DNA from: Cristatella mucedo
Taxonomy: Eukaryota > Bryozoa > Phylactolaemata > Cristatellidae
Length of the DNA stretch: 64,000 nucleotides
Direction of reading: 5' to 3'
Assembly (NCBI GenBank): GCA_009760855.2
Contig: WPIO01000091.1
Coordinates: 184,001 to 248,000, forward strand
Below the pieces are notes generated by a model. That model did no database searches. It was not told the origin of the DNA and worked only from the letters and a program-made list of their open reading frames with translations. Positions 45,129-55,395 of the stretch are shown one piece after another; positions within the stretch are counted from its first letter, which is position 1, and the number at the start of each line of letters is the position of its first letter. The position numbers and the translations under genes were made by a program.

Positions 45129-45905
45129 TCACCAGGTTTGATTTGAAGCAGGGGAGAAAAAAGAGAAGCCTGCAGCTGTTTTACCGGTTATGGTGTAGCG
45201 GTCAATCGATTTCTGAAATTTCTCGGTCAAGTCGAAAATATCAGAAATGGCAAAGCTGTTTGAAGTAATTACTGCACGTATTCTGGGGGATTCATGCAAT
45301 TTAGCAAGCACTGGAAGGCATGCATTAAGCCGGGCTGCAAAGGCTATAGCGGGCCTGATGACTGCTAAGTTAATAATAATAATAATATTATTAATTCACT
45401 TGATAAAGTGCCCTCATAGAACTTAATCTCTCTCTAGGCGCTTTACATTTGCTGTAAAGTGAAATGCAAGTTAGAGGGATTAACTGCAGTGCTTGTAAAA
45501 AATCTTGGAGGGCGGCAAGAGGCAATGCTGAGATTAGCAAACGTTCTTTCTGCTCCCTGCCAAACCGGTTTAGATTGTTACGGCAGCCATGGCTCGGCAG
45601 TTTTTTGTTATTATCAATTCATGGACCACGACAATGAGAACTTGATCTAGAAATGCATAGAAATAACAGGCCGTGTTACTTAAATCAATCGATATCCAGG
45701 CTCGCCCAATATTCTTGCGAATGCAGCTCCCATGATGCTAAACCCATGAGCAACTTACAAAAATGTCTCTCGTAGAGATCCAGAAGCTTCTGCAACTTCT
45801 GACGCTCCTCACCCTCATGCTCCAACTCTCGTGACTGCAGTTGATATTTCTTTCGCTGCTTCCTCATACTTTCTTCATTCTCTCTGCTTTGCTTATCCAG
45901 TTGCT
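45129..45905 (-). CDS. Candidate two-exon host gene, coiled-coil then terminal exon
   Basis: Exon A is about 45905-45759 and reads FKEQLDKQSRENEESMRKQR, then ELEHEGEERQKLQKLLDLYE, a charged heptad-like coiled coil. It stops at a consensus donor GTAAGT (45753-45758) with one base of a codon left over. Exon B is 45364-45129. It follows a TTAG acceptor, takes two bases to complete that codon, and runs 78 codons to TGA (VIRPAIAFAARLNACLPVLA, FDLTEKFQKSIDRY, end SNQTW). The phases agree. The 394-bp intron holds a LINE-A 3' end in the same orientation, whose tail ends at the acceptor. The acceptor of exon A is uncertain. Family not recognised; upstream exons not found. Confidence 0.33.
45368..45468 (-). 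mobile_element. LINE-A 3' tail inside candidate intron
   Basis: (TAA)n at 45370-45390, then cacttgataaagtgccctcatagaacttaatctctctctaggcgctttacatttgctg. About 100 bp, tail and hairpin only. On the minus strand its (ATT)n tail is immediately followed by AACTTAG, the candidate acceptor of exon B. Confidence 0.85.
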
Positions 45906-46189
45906 CTTTGAAGCGGAAACAGTAACAAGCGAATGGAAATCTAACTAAATATGTAAATTGTAGAGCATAATGTTCTAACTATCAGTTCCAATAAAGACAG
46001 TATGATGCTTTAAAGTAAACCTCAGAAGTTATAAAAGACTACTCAATTAAAAATTATCTTTATTAAAATCATATATAAGGGTATGTTAAAAACTTTAAAT
46101 AGGTTAAGATTTTGCCAATGTATCTAAAACTTAGATGGGATTTTGCTTGTTGAAGTGAACCTGAATTCAATGATTGTTACGTACCGTAA

Positions 46190-46545
46190 AGTAGAAAGAG
46201 TCGAGAGCAGAGCCGATGTGGTCATCTAATAAACTGTCACTACAAACTTAACGGCCAGTCTCTAAATGATTTAAGATTTGTTAGAGGGATGGGTAAAGAA
46301 TTAAATTTTGCAAAGTTTGTGGCACAAAGGTCTGGTAGGGGAGTAGATCTGATAGGAAACAGGGGCCAAATAATAAAGGGACCGAAAAGTGAGTGACGAT
46401 TCCTTGAAGTTGATGCTTTGCTTGACACGAAGAAGGTAGTTCGAGGAGCATCGTAGCATCCTCCCCTGGTGCACCAGTCTCGGGGTAAAGGTTTGCCATA
46501 TCACCTGGGACCGATTCAAATGTGTGAATAGCCGATGCCTTATGG
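46190..46545 (-). mobile_element. LINE-A subfamily fragment
   Basis: Reverse-strand piece with gagccgatgtggtcatctaataaactg, agtagatctgatagg, aaaagtgagtgacgattccttgaagttgatgctttgcttgac. It is closest to the pieces at 160-215 and 740-795, so these form a subfamily distinct from the 7521 and 50205 copies. Confidence 0.68.
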
Positions 46546-46550
46546 TAAGT

Positions 46551-46724
46551 TAAATACTAGCTGATTTAAAAGCATCTTTTGTAAAGCAACAGAAGAGCCT
46601 TTAAGGCAATCACCATCACTTGCAGTGGCGATAAAGGATCGCCCACCGCAGGATTAGAACCCCTGACGCCGAGACCGAGGTCGTGAAAAGCAACCGCCTT
46701 ACCTAATGCGCCATCAGGGCTCAC
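46551..46724 (-). mobile_element. tRNA-derived SINE, copy 2 (minus)
   Basis: Read on the minus strand it begins gtgagccctgatggcgcattaggtaagg (A box) and has ggttctaatcctgcggtggg (B box at 46651-46661). It continues gcgatcctttatcgccactgc, aaggctcttctgttgctttac, atcagctagtattta. Nearly every block matches copy 1. It sits between a Copia remnant (46730 onwards) and LINE-A. Confidence 0.78.
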
Positions 46725-46729
46725 CAACA

Positions 46730-47400
46730 GAAGTGCTTAGGAAATAGAACTGTCTCCCCTGTCTTATGTAAGAAGCAGCCACTTCAGTAGACCAGGTACG
46801 GTAAACGTGATCACCAATAAACTCCACTTTAAAACGTCTCTCAATACATTGGCTTAATGAAAACACGTTATTGGCAAGTTTGGTTACAAGTAAAACATCT
46901 CGTAGTTCAGCTTTACGCCATGTACTTTTAAATGCCGCTAAACACCTACAGTACCAATGCATATCGCTTGAAACACTTCTCCGTCTCCAACTATAACTCT
47001 GTGAGAGACTTTCTCGCAGTATGTAAATAACTCGGGCTTGTAAAACAAATACAGCATGGCTCCAGGGTCTGTAAGCCACTCCGGCTGTGATGGAAGCTGG
47101 TAGGCAGTCAAGTCAGCAGGGAAAATGAAGAAGTCTTCAATTGCGATGTTAGCATCAGGTTTAGCATTGTCATTGCTCTTCCATTTAGAACACCGCGAGG
47201 CCTTGTGACCGACAACCAAGCAGTAGTGGCACTTGCCGGTAATTGTTTAGGTATGCTGCTTTCGGTGAGCAGTGGGCGCAGCTGCTTTTCAGGCATTCCA
47301 GCCCTCATTCAAACACACACGTGCCATCCCTCTCATGCTCTCGTCAAAGGAATGCCGATTTTCCGCCCCAGACGCTCATGCATGAGTTTGTAGACTGACA
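46730..47400 (-). mobile_element. Ty1/Copia gag-protease-integrase remnant
   Basis: Minus strand in order: a perfect zinc knuckle C-HY-C-LVVG-H-KASR-C (47190-47231); protease-like WLTDPGAMLYLF, where the catalytic D-S/T-G is DPG; VIVGDGEVFQAICIGTVGV; then, after a frameshift, KAELRDVLLVTKLANNVFSL (consensus LxDVLYVPxLxxNLLSV) and KVEFIGDHVYRTWS, RRQFYFLS. This is the canonical Copia order from nucleocapsid through protease to the start of integrase. No RT is attached. The knuckle is intact; the protease active site is not. Confidence 0.82.
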
Positions 47401-49660
47401 CGTATCAACTTGTCGCATCGATAGTCAATGCATGCTGACACCTGACACCGCTTTGACTTGCATTGTCTCTCAGAATAGCGAATCGCGTCCGGATTTAAGG
47501 CGACTCAAACAAATTGCTAGCACCACATCTATTTGTGGCGATTCTTGGCAGTGCCACTTGAGCATCTGACAAATTTGGCAATATATGCGAAGTCCCTGAC
47601 ACTGTCACATAGGGCAAGACTTCAGACTTTGGCACCACATGTGAAACCTCTGACTCTTTTCTATCATGCATCGATGTTCGACAGGTGCATTTCGCAGACT
47701 GCAGGTTTCTGTTTAAATTGGGTAGGGGCTACTGTAAAACCACTTTGCCATGTTCGACATGCAGCGCATGAAGAAAACAGGTGCTTCTAAAAGTTTGACG
47801 TCCCAAGAGGCTAGGGCCATTCGAGATGACGCTACTGCAGGCGACTTCGATGTTGACTCCGAGATTTAAGAAGGTGCGTCTCAGTGCAAAATATTTTCCT
47901 CTGTAATTCCAAGGGAGTTTATACACTCTGAAAAGCCTCACCTTGTCGTGTCGATTGTCATTGAATGCTGGCAGCATACACTACATGAACTTGCGTTATC
48001 TGTCTGAATAGCGACTCCAGTTTGGATTCAAAGGCAACTTAAGCAGATCGGAAAAACCACACCTATTTTAAGGCGATCCTTGGCCAAGCCACTTTAGCAC
48101 CTTGAAAATGCACCAACATATAGGAGGTACCTGACTCTGCCAAGTACTGCAGGACTACAGAATTTGGTACTGCATGCAAGGCCGCAGACTCTGTCCAATC
48201 ATGCATTGGCAGCTCAACAGTTACATTCGGAAGACAGAAGATCCCCATTTGAATCGCGTTTGTGCCTCAATTAAAACTCTTGGCAATCTCTTCGATATGC
48301 AGTGCATGAAGAAAACCACTGCACCTTACATTTCAATGGCACAAGAGGCCAGGCGTTTCGAGTTGACGCTACTGCAGCAATTTTGATATTAAATCCAAGA
48401 TCTCAGAAGGTGCATGTTAGTGCGAAATATCTTTCTCTACTATTCCAAAGAAGACTTCAGACATTGGTCCTGCATTTCAAACCTCAGACGCTGTTCCATC
48501 ATGAAATGCCATCTCGACAAGCATCTTTTGCAGAGAGAAGGTTTCCTTTTGAATCGCGATCGTACGTCCGTAGAAATACTCCGAAACCTCTTCGAAATAC
48601 AGGGCGTGAAGAAAACAGCAGCTTCCAGCATTCCAATGTCATAAGAGGCTGGACGTTTTGAGCTGACACTACTGCAAGCGACTTCGATATTCACTCTTAG
48701 ACCTCAGAAGGTTCATCTAAGTGAGAAATATCCTCTCTGCCATTTCAAGGTAGTTATAAACTCTGACAAGTCTCGCGTCGTCGCGTTGATAGTCATTGCA
48801 TGCTGGCAGCATACAACACTTTGACTCACTTTATCTCTCAGACTCGTGATTTGCGTTTGGATTCCAAGGTGAGTCAAGCAGACAACAAACATCACGTACC
48901 TTTTTATTGATACCTAAACCTTCCGCTTAATCATCTGGCAACTGCACCTTAATATACGGGGCATCTGACTCTGCAACATACGGCAAGACTTTAGACTTTG
49001 CTATTGCCTATGAAAACTCGTAATATTTTAATTCATAAGTTGCTAGCCCATTAAACCTTTTGCCGACGAAAGATTCCCACTTGAATCGCAATCATGCCTG
49101 CATAACAACTCCTTGATATGCAGCGCATAAAGAAAACAGCTGTGTCTGAAAGTTCATTGTCACAAGCGATTAGGCGTTTCGAGCTTGAGCTACTGCAAGA
49201 GAATTCGATATTGAATCCCGAGATCTTAGGCGTGTCAAAGTGCGAAATATCTTTCTCTGCGAGTCCTTGGGACTTGTTAGACTGTGACAAGTCTCGCCTT
49301 GTGGCGGCGATAGTCATTACAGGTGGCACCATATACCATTTTGATTCGTGTAATCACTCACACAAACGACTCGCATTTGGATACCAAAGCGACTCAAGCA
49401 GATTGCAAACACCACATCTCAATCGGGCAATTCTTGCCAGGCCACTCCAGCATCTGGCAACTGCATCAATGTATACGAGGTCTCTGACTTAGCCACATAC
49501 TTGAAAAATTCAAACTTTGCTACTGCCTGCAAAAACGCATAATATTTTTCTTTTAAGATACCAGCTCGACGGGCGCCTCTTTGCTAGAAGGCGATTCCCA
49601 TTTGAATCACATTCATGCCTCCACAGAAACACTTCGAAAATTCTTATCCGCAGATTTTCG
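47393..49660 (+). repeat. ~520-540 bp tandem satellite, about 4.3 units
   Basis: Anchor gcagcgcatgaagaaaac recurs at 47761, 48299, 48599 and 49120. A second anchor gatagtcattgcatgctgg recurs at 47420, 47953, 48788 and 49309. Full units are therefore 521-538 bp; one unit is shortened to about 300 bp by an internal deletion. Units are diverged by simple substitutions. One stretch stays open in several units and reads like MKKTAASSIPMSQEARRFEL then TLLQ, which could be a relic of a coding ancestor. No transposon family recognised. Confidence 0.88.
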
Positions 49661-50200
49661 TCATCACGACATTGTTTTGCATCATAAAAATATTGTACCT
49701 ATCGCCCATGATTCTGCCTGTGATCAAAAAATCACCCAAATAGCTTCACACCAGTAAATACGGTTGACCAGGCATTATGACTTGCTTTCTCATCCGTCAT
49801 GATACCTGCCGGATTCATTGTTTCCATCATGAATGCAAGACAAAACTGGACGTACTATTATTAGTTCAACACCAGCCTTTTGATGCAATATGTGTTTCTT
49901 TTTGGTATAATATTAATTTATTTTGATGATAAAATTTATTATATAATTAAAGCTTATACTTGAAAAATGTGTAATTTTAGTACAATGCTTTGATCGTTCA
50001 TGCATTTGTCGGGGTTGCTAGCTTTTGGCACGTTTGTCAGCGAACTTGTGTTGGCCGTTTTCGTCCTGCGAACTTTTATCAGTTGCCATCTAGCCTAAGC
50101 TATCACTAGCAATGATGAATGTGCATGCGACCGCGTCATGCGTAGAATGTAGAACAACTAGATGAGCATACTCTCTTTTAGAGTTACTTACTTAATAAGG
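49661..50200. other. Unassigned AT-rich DNA
   Basis: Separates the large satellite from the best LINE-A copy. No motif or gene seen. Confidence 0.45.
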
Positions 50201-50204
50201 GCAG

Positions 50205-51143
50205 ACGCAGTGTGATTCAGAAATTAGAAAGGCTGACTCTCAAAATTGGCTCTGCCAGCATATCTCCAGTTGAATCAGCTCCAAATCTAGGTGTCATATT
50301 TCAAAGCTACCTCTCGTTAGACGACCATATTAGCTCCACAGTTAAATCCGCTTATTTTCAGCTTCATAACATTGCTTAAATTCGGGCTTGTTTAGATAAA
50401 GATGCCACATCTAAGTTGGTCCATGCATTCGTGACATCCCGTCTCGACTTCTGCAACTCACTGCTTACTGGCCTACCAGCTTGTGCGATCAGGCGATTGC
50501 AGCTGGTGCAAAACTCGGCAGCTAGACTTGTCTGTCGCGAGCGTCGCAGTTGCCACATTACTCCACTTCTCGCCGACCTGCACTGGCTACCAGTCAAGCA
50601 ACGGATTGACTTCAAAGTTTTGTCGCTCACTTTTAGGTCCCTTCATTCTATGGCTCCAGCCTATCTGTCAGATATACTAACCCATCAGGCCAAGCATCGT
50701 ATAACCCGCTTTTCGGAATCCAACAGTCTAGAAATACCTCGTACAAACCTTAAATCTTGTGGAGACCGTGCATTTAGTTCGTATGCGCCCAAAGCCTGGA
50801 ACTCCCTCCCGACCTGCGTCAGAACATCCCCCGTCCTGACCATATTTAAAAGGAACCTAAAACACACCTATTTAGGACAGCATTCAGCGGGTCCCTGTGA
50901 TTCGTCCTTGATGTGCTTATGCGTGCTGACACTGTGCATGCTGCCACTAACCACATTCGCATGCTGACCCTGTGCATGTCACCCCTAACCATATTATTCA
51001 TTTTGTTTGTTTTTCAAGCATGATTTTACTTACCATTCAATTGCATTTCACTTTGCAGCAAATGTAAAGCACCTAGAGAGAGAGATTAAGTTCTCTGAGG
51101 GCACTTTATCAAGTGGATTATTTTATTATTATTATTATAGAGT
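50205..51143 (+). mobile_element. LINE-A, best-preserved copy
   Basis: 5'-truncated CR1/L2-like element. The protein reads VIQKLERLTLKIGSASISPV, SYLSLDDHISSTVKSAYFQL, a stop, then from 50416 an open frame of 183 codons: VHAFVTSRLDFCNSLLTGLP, HITPLLADLHWLPVKQRIDF, SMAPAYLSDILTHQAKHR and AWNSLPTCVRTSPVLTIFKR. The 3' untranslated region carries alternating CATGC and TTAGTGG-type blocks, the hairpin (aaagcacctagagagagagattaagttctctgagggcacttt) and an ATT-repeat tail to 51143. The RT catalytic core is absent. Confidence 0.9.
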
Positions 51144-51144
51144 G

Positions 51145-52155
51145 CTTTCAGCAATCTAGGCTGAATGCCTTTAAGGACATAGTAAAAGTGCGCTACTTAC
51201 ACTGACAACTTAGCAACACTGCGTGTGCGAAGCAGGTATTCATTTATTTGACGCATATCAATATAGCAACCGGTTTTGGCATTTATATTGTGTTTAGTAG
51301 TCCTAACCACGCCCAGGCTGATCAGTTGAGGTATGGGGCTACTAAGTTTACCGGTGCGTACGTAAACCAACATATTACGCAACTACATTTAAATAAAAAT
51401 ACCAGGAGTATCGAGCGAGTAGTCCAAGCTCCTGCTCACAAAGTAATGATTTCTTAAATGCAGGAACCGGCTTCACTTACTTTTGGTTGGATGGTTGGTA
51501 CAGCCTTCTAATGCTGAGCAATCCTGCCCACAATAGCTATAGCTTCTCAGGCCTTACATCTCATCAAAGTAGCCGTGGTCATGCTCTTAAGATTTCTTAC
51601 ACACTGCTTTGCCTTTGCGCAAGGTACAATGGCCATGCTCGATTTGGATCCTGCCCGAACCACAGATGACCTCAGCATTTGTTGATGATTTGTCAATTGA
51701 GTTGATGACTCATGTGGGAATATGCTTTCATGACGTTGGAATTTACAGCATGCATAGTCCTGTCATGGCGTTGCTCCTCACACTGAGCAGTGAAGGGGTC
51801 ACGACCATTAATCCTCGCTCCCTTGAAATAGTATTATCTCCCGAGCCAAGCTTGTCGTGCAGGCCGCCAAATTTAACTAATATCTATCCTTTAATCAGGC
51901 TAAAAAAGTTAGCCTGATTCCGGGCTCATCTCAGAGTGTACCCACAACGTCATATAGGACTCAAAAACGGTCGATTTGATGAGCATTAGAGACATGGCCC
52001 GGAAAATAAGCAGTTGCTTGGGATACTTGAAGTCATCAATGCTGTCGTTTAACTAGTTATTTCTGGCCTATGCATCTCCTCTCATGCAGGTTACGTGGCG
52101 TTTCTGCATTGCAGTGAGGGAATTTGGCAACTGCTTCTCCTTGTGCGCCACGACT
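51145..52155. other. Unassigned DNA
   Basis: Frames of 60-102 codons (for example 51609-51917, containing STRTDDL-type text in no known family) are not convincing. Nothing else seen. Confidence 0.4.
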
Positions 52156-52156
52156 T

Positions 52157-52159
<3 letters not shown>

Positions 52160-52206
<47 letters not shown>

Positions 52207-52294
52207 TCCCTGTCTCTCTGTCGCTGTATCTCCCTCTCTCTCTCTCTCTATCTTTTTCTCTCTCCCACGCTCTCTGCCTCTGTCGCTTTGTCTC

Positions 52295-52367
<73 letters not shown>

Positions 52368-52390
52368 TGCTCTCTCTCTCTCTCGGTCCC
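52160..52390. repeat. (CT)n microsatellite, compound
   Basis: About 230 bp of CT repeats with short interruptions (cggtccctg, ctgtatctc, cacgctctctgcctctgtcg). Overlapping Ser/Leu and Arg/Glu frames up to 145 codons are artefacts. Confidence 0.97.
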
Positions 52391-52689
52391 TATCTTTACA
52401 CGTCTTTCTATGTCTCTTTCTCTGTTTATGCAAACGGGTAATTTTCCGGGGGCCTAAAGTACAGAAATCACTTTTACTGTTAGCTGCTACACGATCTTGT
52501 AAAGCCAATATAGATTCCTGAGTGCAGATAAAGTCATTCTTGGTCAAAGTAGCGAGGAATTGACACTAAGCCATTTTTCAGCATGGTGTCTCAACGCAAT
52601 CAAGCCTCCTTAAATATGGGTTAGCTCTTAAAGAATGATATTTTGCCAGTGTATCAACCACTCTGCACTGGGAAAGCTCTCAGGCTAGC

Positions 52690-53214
52690 TGCGAGCCCTT
52701 GCCTTAGTGGTTCAGACTAGGGCAAAGAGTGGTCAGGATGTTGTGGTCGGAGTATATGCAGGCCGGTACCGCTCCTCTCCTAAACATCTGGTGAGAGCAA
52801 CCTCAAGATGGGTCTGTGCACATCTGTGGTCGGCTTCTAATGAGGCGTTGACACAGGCCGATAACCCGCTGGTGAACAGATGGTGGATTCACCATCGGGG
52901 TAGGCCAAGGCACAGCTGGAGTCGAGGAGAGAAGACTCGAGTGGGAGAGAGGGGCGAGTGAAGTCATGCTCCCTCTGCTCTGTGAGTAGTAGAATAAATT
53001 GTTGGTGTTGGTTTTGTGAGGGCGTTCTTCGTGCAAGGCGAATCAAAGCACAGATGTGGACCGACTACTTGACTCGATTAGACAAAGAGCGAAAGGATGG
53101 CAAGCTGGCGCAGGAGCCAGCTAATAAACTACAGGCAGAAGCTAATAGGTCGAGGACGGACACCGAGAGCTAGGGTCCGACAAAAATAGCAGCTACGCTC
53201 AAGGTCGAGAGGGC

Positions 53215-53215
<1 letters not shown>
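52690..53215 (+). mobile_element. Possible LTR plus gag start
   Basis: A GC-rich block with AATAAA at about 52993 and gttggtgttg, similar in layout to the Gypsy LTR end at 12130-12210. An open stretch follows, WTDYLTRLDKERKDGKLAQE and KLQAEANRSRTDTES, basic and helical like a Gag N-terminus. The similarity to the 12-kb LTR is short, and the call is tentative. Confidence 0.2.

Positions 53216-53298
<83 letters not shown>
53215..53298. repeat. (GA)n microsatellite
   Basis: About 80 bp of nearly perfect GA repeat, opposite in polarity to the CT tract 0.8 kb upstream. Confidence 0.97.
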
Positions 53299-53299
<1 letters not shown>

Positions 53300-53760
53300 A
53301 AACGAGAGGACTGACAGGGCTGCAGCTTCGGCAGTCGATCCGAGACAACGCTTCGAGAGCACGAGAGTCGAACTACGGCGACGAACAGCTAAGTGCAACT
53401 TCGACTGCGCGGTTGTGTTGTGCCGGTTACTCAGTTAGCTGCTCATATCTTGACGTGCTGGAGCGTTCCACCTTCGGCCTCGGGACTACTGCTAGCGATG
53501 CAGGCGTGTGGTGGCTTATTGTAGTCGGGCTTCGGGAGTTCTTCGTCGGTCCGGTGCGCTCCGCGTAAACGCGTAGGGTAGTTTATTATAATCGGCCTTC
53601 GGGAGTTCGCACAGTTAACTCCGTCGGTCCGGTAGGCCCACAAAAAACTGTTGGTTTCGGCACCCAGCTGTGGCCGCCTGTGTTTTAACCGAGCTGCAGC
53701 GCTGCACTACACCGTCCACCGGTAGAGAGCCGGGGGACGAGCTTCTGCACGGTTACATAT
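53299..53760. other. CpG-rich block with 67-bp-spaced direct repeat
   Basis: Contains tcgggcttcgggagttc at 53525 and tcggccttcgggagttc at 53592, each followed by gtcggtccggt. It may be a retroelement 5' untranslated region or LTR. No gene assigned. Confidence 0.35.
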
Positions 53761-53999
53761 CTAAGCTGAAAGGAGCTAACTTTCGGCTAACTTTGAAAGT
53801 CAATAAAAAATTTCCAGTATGAAACAAGTGGGTTACATGTGGTCTTATCATTGCACTTCAAACGCCTATACGTTCGAAAAGTAAACTCAAAGAATTAATT
53901 ATGATATCATCAGTGATGCCAAGCGAGTCAATTTACAGATGCGATTATAAACTTTACATCCTATATAAATATACATATACATACTGGTGTGTGCAAATA

Positions 54000-54000
54000 G

Positions 54001-54043
<43 letters not shown>
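54000..54043. repeat. (AT)n microsatellite
   Basis: Forty-four bases of perfect AT dinucleotide. It marks the exact 5' edge of the REL-endonuclease LINE fragment that follows. Confidence 0.97.
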
Positions 54044-54046
<3 letters not shown>

Positions 54047-54660
54047 GGCTCTTGGCCTGTCGTTCCGGGCCTGGCACTTTGTTCACGACGCTTGCTTGGA
54101 CAAGCAGCCGGTGGGCGCCACTAGGAGCCGGTCATATTCCGGAACGGCCACCAACTGCGGCCTTTGCCGCACTGAGACTGAGACCGTCTTCCGCATCCTA
54201 AGCCACTGCCGACAGATGCTGAAATCAATATCGGCTCACCAACCTGGTTCTAGGTTGCCTAGTCGGGCTCTTCTGGCCACTGTGCTCTCCTGCCTCTCGG
54301 CGCATCTTTCCGTCGTGGCATCTTTCCGCTCGCCGGGGGTTCGGCTTAAGAGACCTTGTCGCCGACGGACCTAATCGCCGACGCACAAGCGCGCCGACGT
54401 GAATTGTATAGTCGACGTGACGATGCCGTTTGACGGCAGCAAGGGTGCCGTGGTGGTGGCGGGCCAGAAAAAGATTGATAAATACCAGGCCATAGCCCAG
54501 TCTCTCATGACCGCTGGCTACCGGTCGGCAGTGGCGATGTGGACATGAAGCCTGCCTGGCGAACCTCGGCATTTTGCGCAAGGAACGAGTATTATTGCGT
54601 CTCGGACGCCGTTTCTGGCTAGGAAGCCGTGTGTATCTTGTTCCTGAACCAGGATTTCGG
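54047..54660 (+). mobile_element. R2/NeSL-like LINE C-terminus with REL endonuclease
   Basis: Reads SFRAWHFVHDACLDKQPVGA, then C-GL-C-RTETETVFRILSH-C at about 54154-54207. This is the CCHC knuckle of R2/NeSL-type LINEs with its His replaced by Arg (FRILSHC where a HILxHC is usual). After stops come RADVNCIVDVTMPFDGSKGA near 54388 and KKIDKYQAIAQSLMTAGY near 54465. The IVDVTMPF block is the core strand of the restriction-like PD-(D/E)XK endonuclease that nicks the target site. The last part (ANLGILRKERVLLRLG) is in another frame. The RT is missing. Confidence 0.78.
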
Positions 54661-54699
54661 GTAGCCTCAGCGGCCCCGGCAGGGCAGGGCTCCTCTGGC

Positions 54700-55330
54700 T
54701 AAGGTACAGTGATATGCTAAATATTAACATATGAATATGCATTGACATATATGTGTGTATCCCAGGGAGATAAAGTAAACCGGTATATATGCTCTTTTGT
54801 CTCTCTCTGGTCTGTGCAGGACATCCCAGGCGAATTTCTAGTGAGCTAGATAGCTAAGCTAACAGTACAAAGTACGGTATCAAACCCATCCGATGCAGTA
54901 CTTGTCCACTCTGGAGAAGCTTTCGTGGCATTTCGCTTAGCCACATCAGATAAGAGGAAACGTAATTGACAGAATTTTTTCAAACAGACTCAGAAAAAAA
55001 AAGTTATATTTCATTGCTGAACTGTCTTGGTGTTACGTAACATGTGACGGAAGACTCGTCGATCGGGACTAAACTGAACTCAAATTTGGTGATAGAAATA
55101 TTGTCTTATATTACCTTAACAGAATATAACGTTTTTTGGGACTGTGGGGATAATGACCATACAAATATGTTGGGATTAAACTTAAGCAGGAAGCCTTTGT
55201 TGTCATTTAAGCCGAGTCTTTAATCTCCGAATTGATTGCAATGCATTGGGGTCACATCGACTCAATCTGCCGCCCACTAACGAAGACCGCATCTATTTTC
55301 AATCGTTGGGGTCTTGAAACCGAGGTTGAT
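54700..55330. other. Unassigned AT-rich DNA
   Basis: No motifs, repeats or convincing open frames. Confidence 0.45.
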
Positions 55331-55331
55331 A

Positions 55332-55395
55332 CTAATAATAGTAATACAACATTTGTATGGCATCTCAGAGAACTTAATGACTTTCAGCAGTGCTG
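55332..55395 (-). mobile_element. LINE-A tail remnant
   Basis: ctaataatagtaatacaacatttgtatggcatctcagagaacttaatgactttcag resembles the tail plus hairpin of LINE-A. Very short and decayed. Confidence 0.45.

Noticed and set aside
47393-49660. CRISPR-like array
   Set aside because: Units are about 530 bp and repeat as a whole; there are no short repeats with unique spacers, and the DNA is animal.
52084-52547. Ser/Leu and Arg/Glu frames of 99-145 codons
   Set aside because: Translation of the CT/GA microsatellite.
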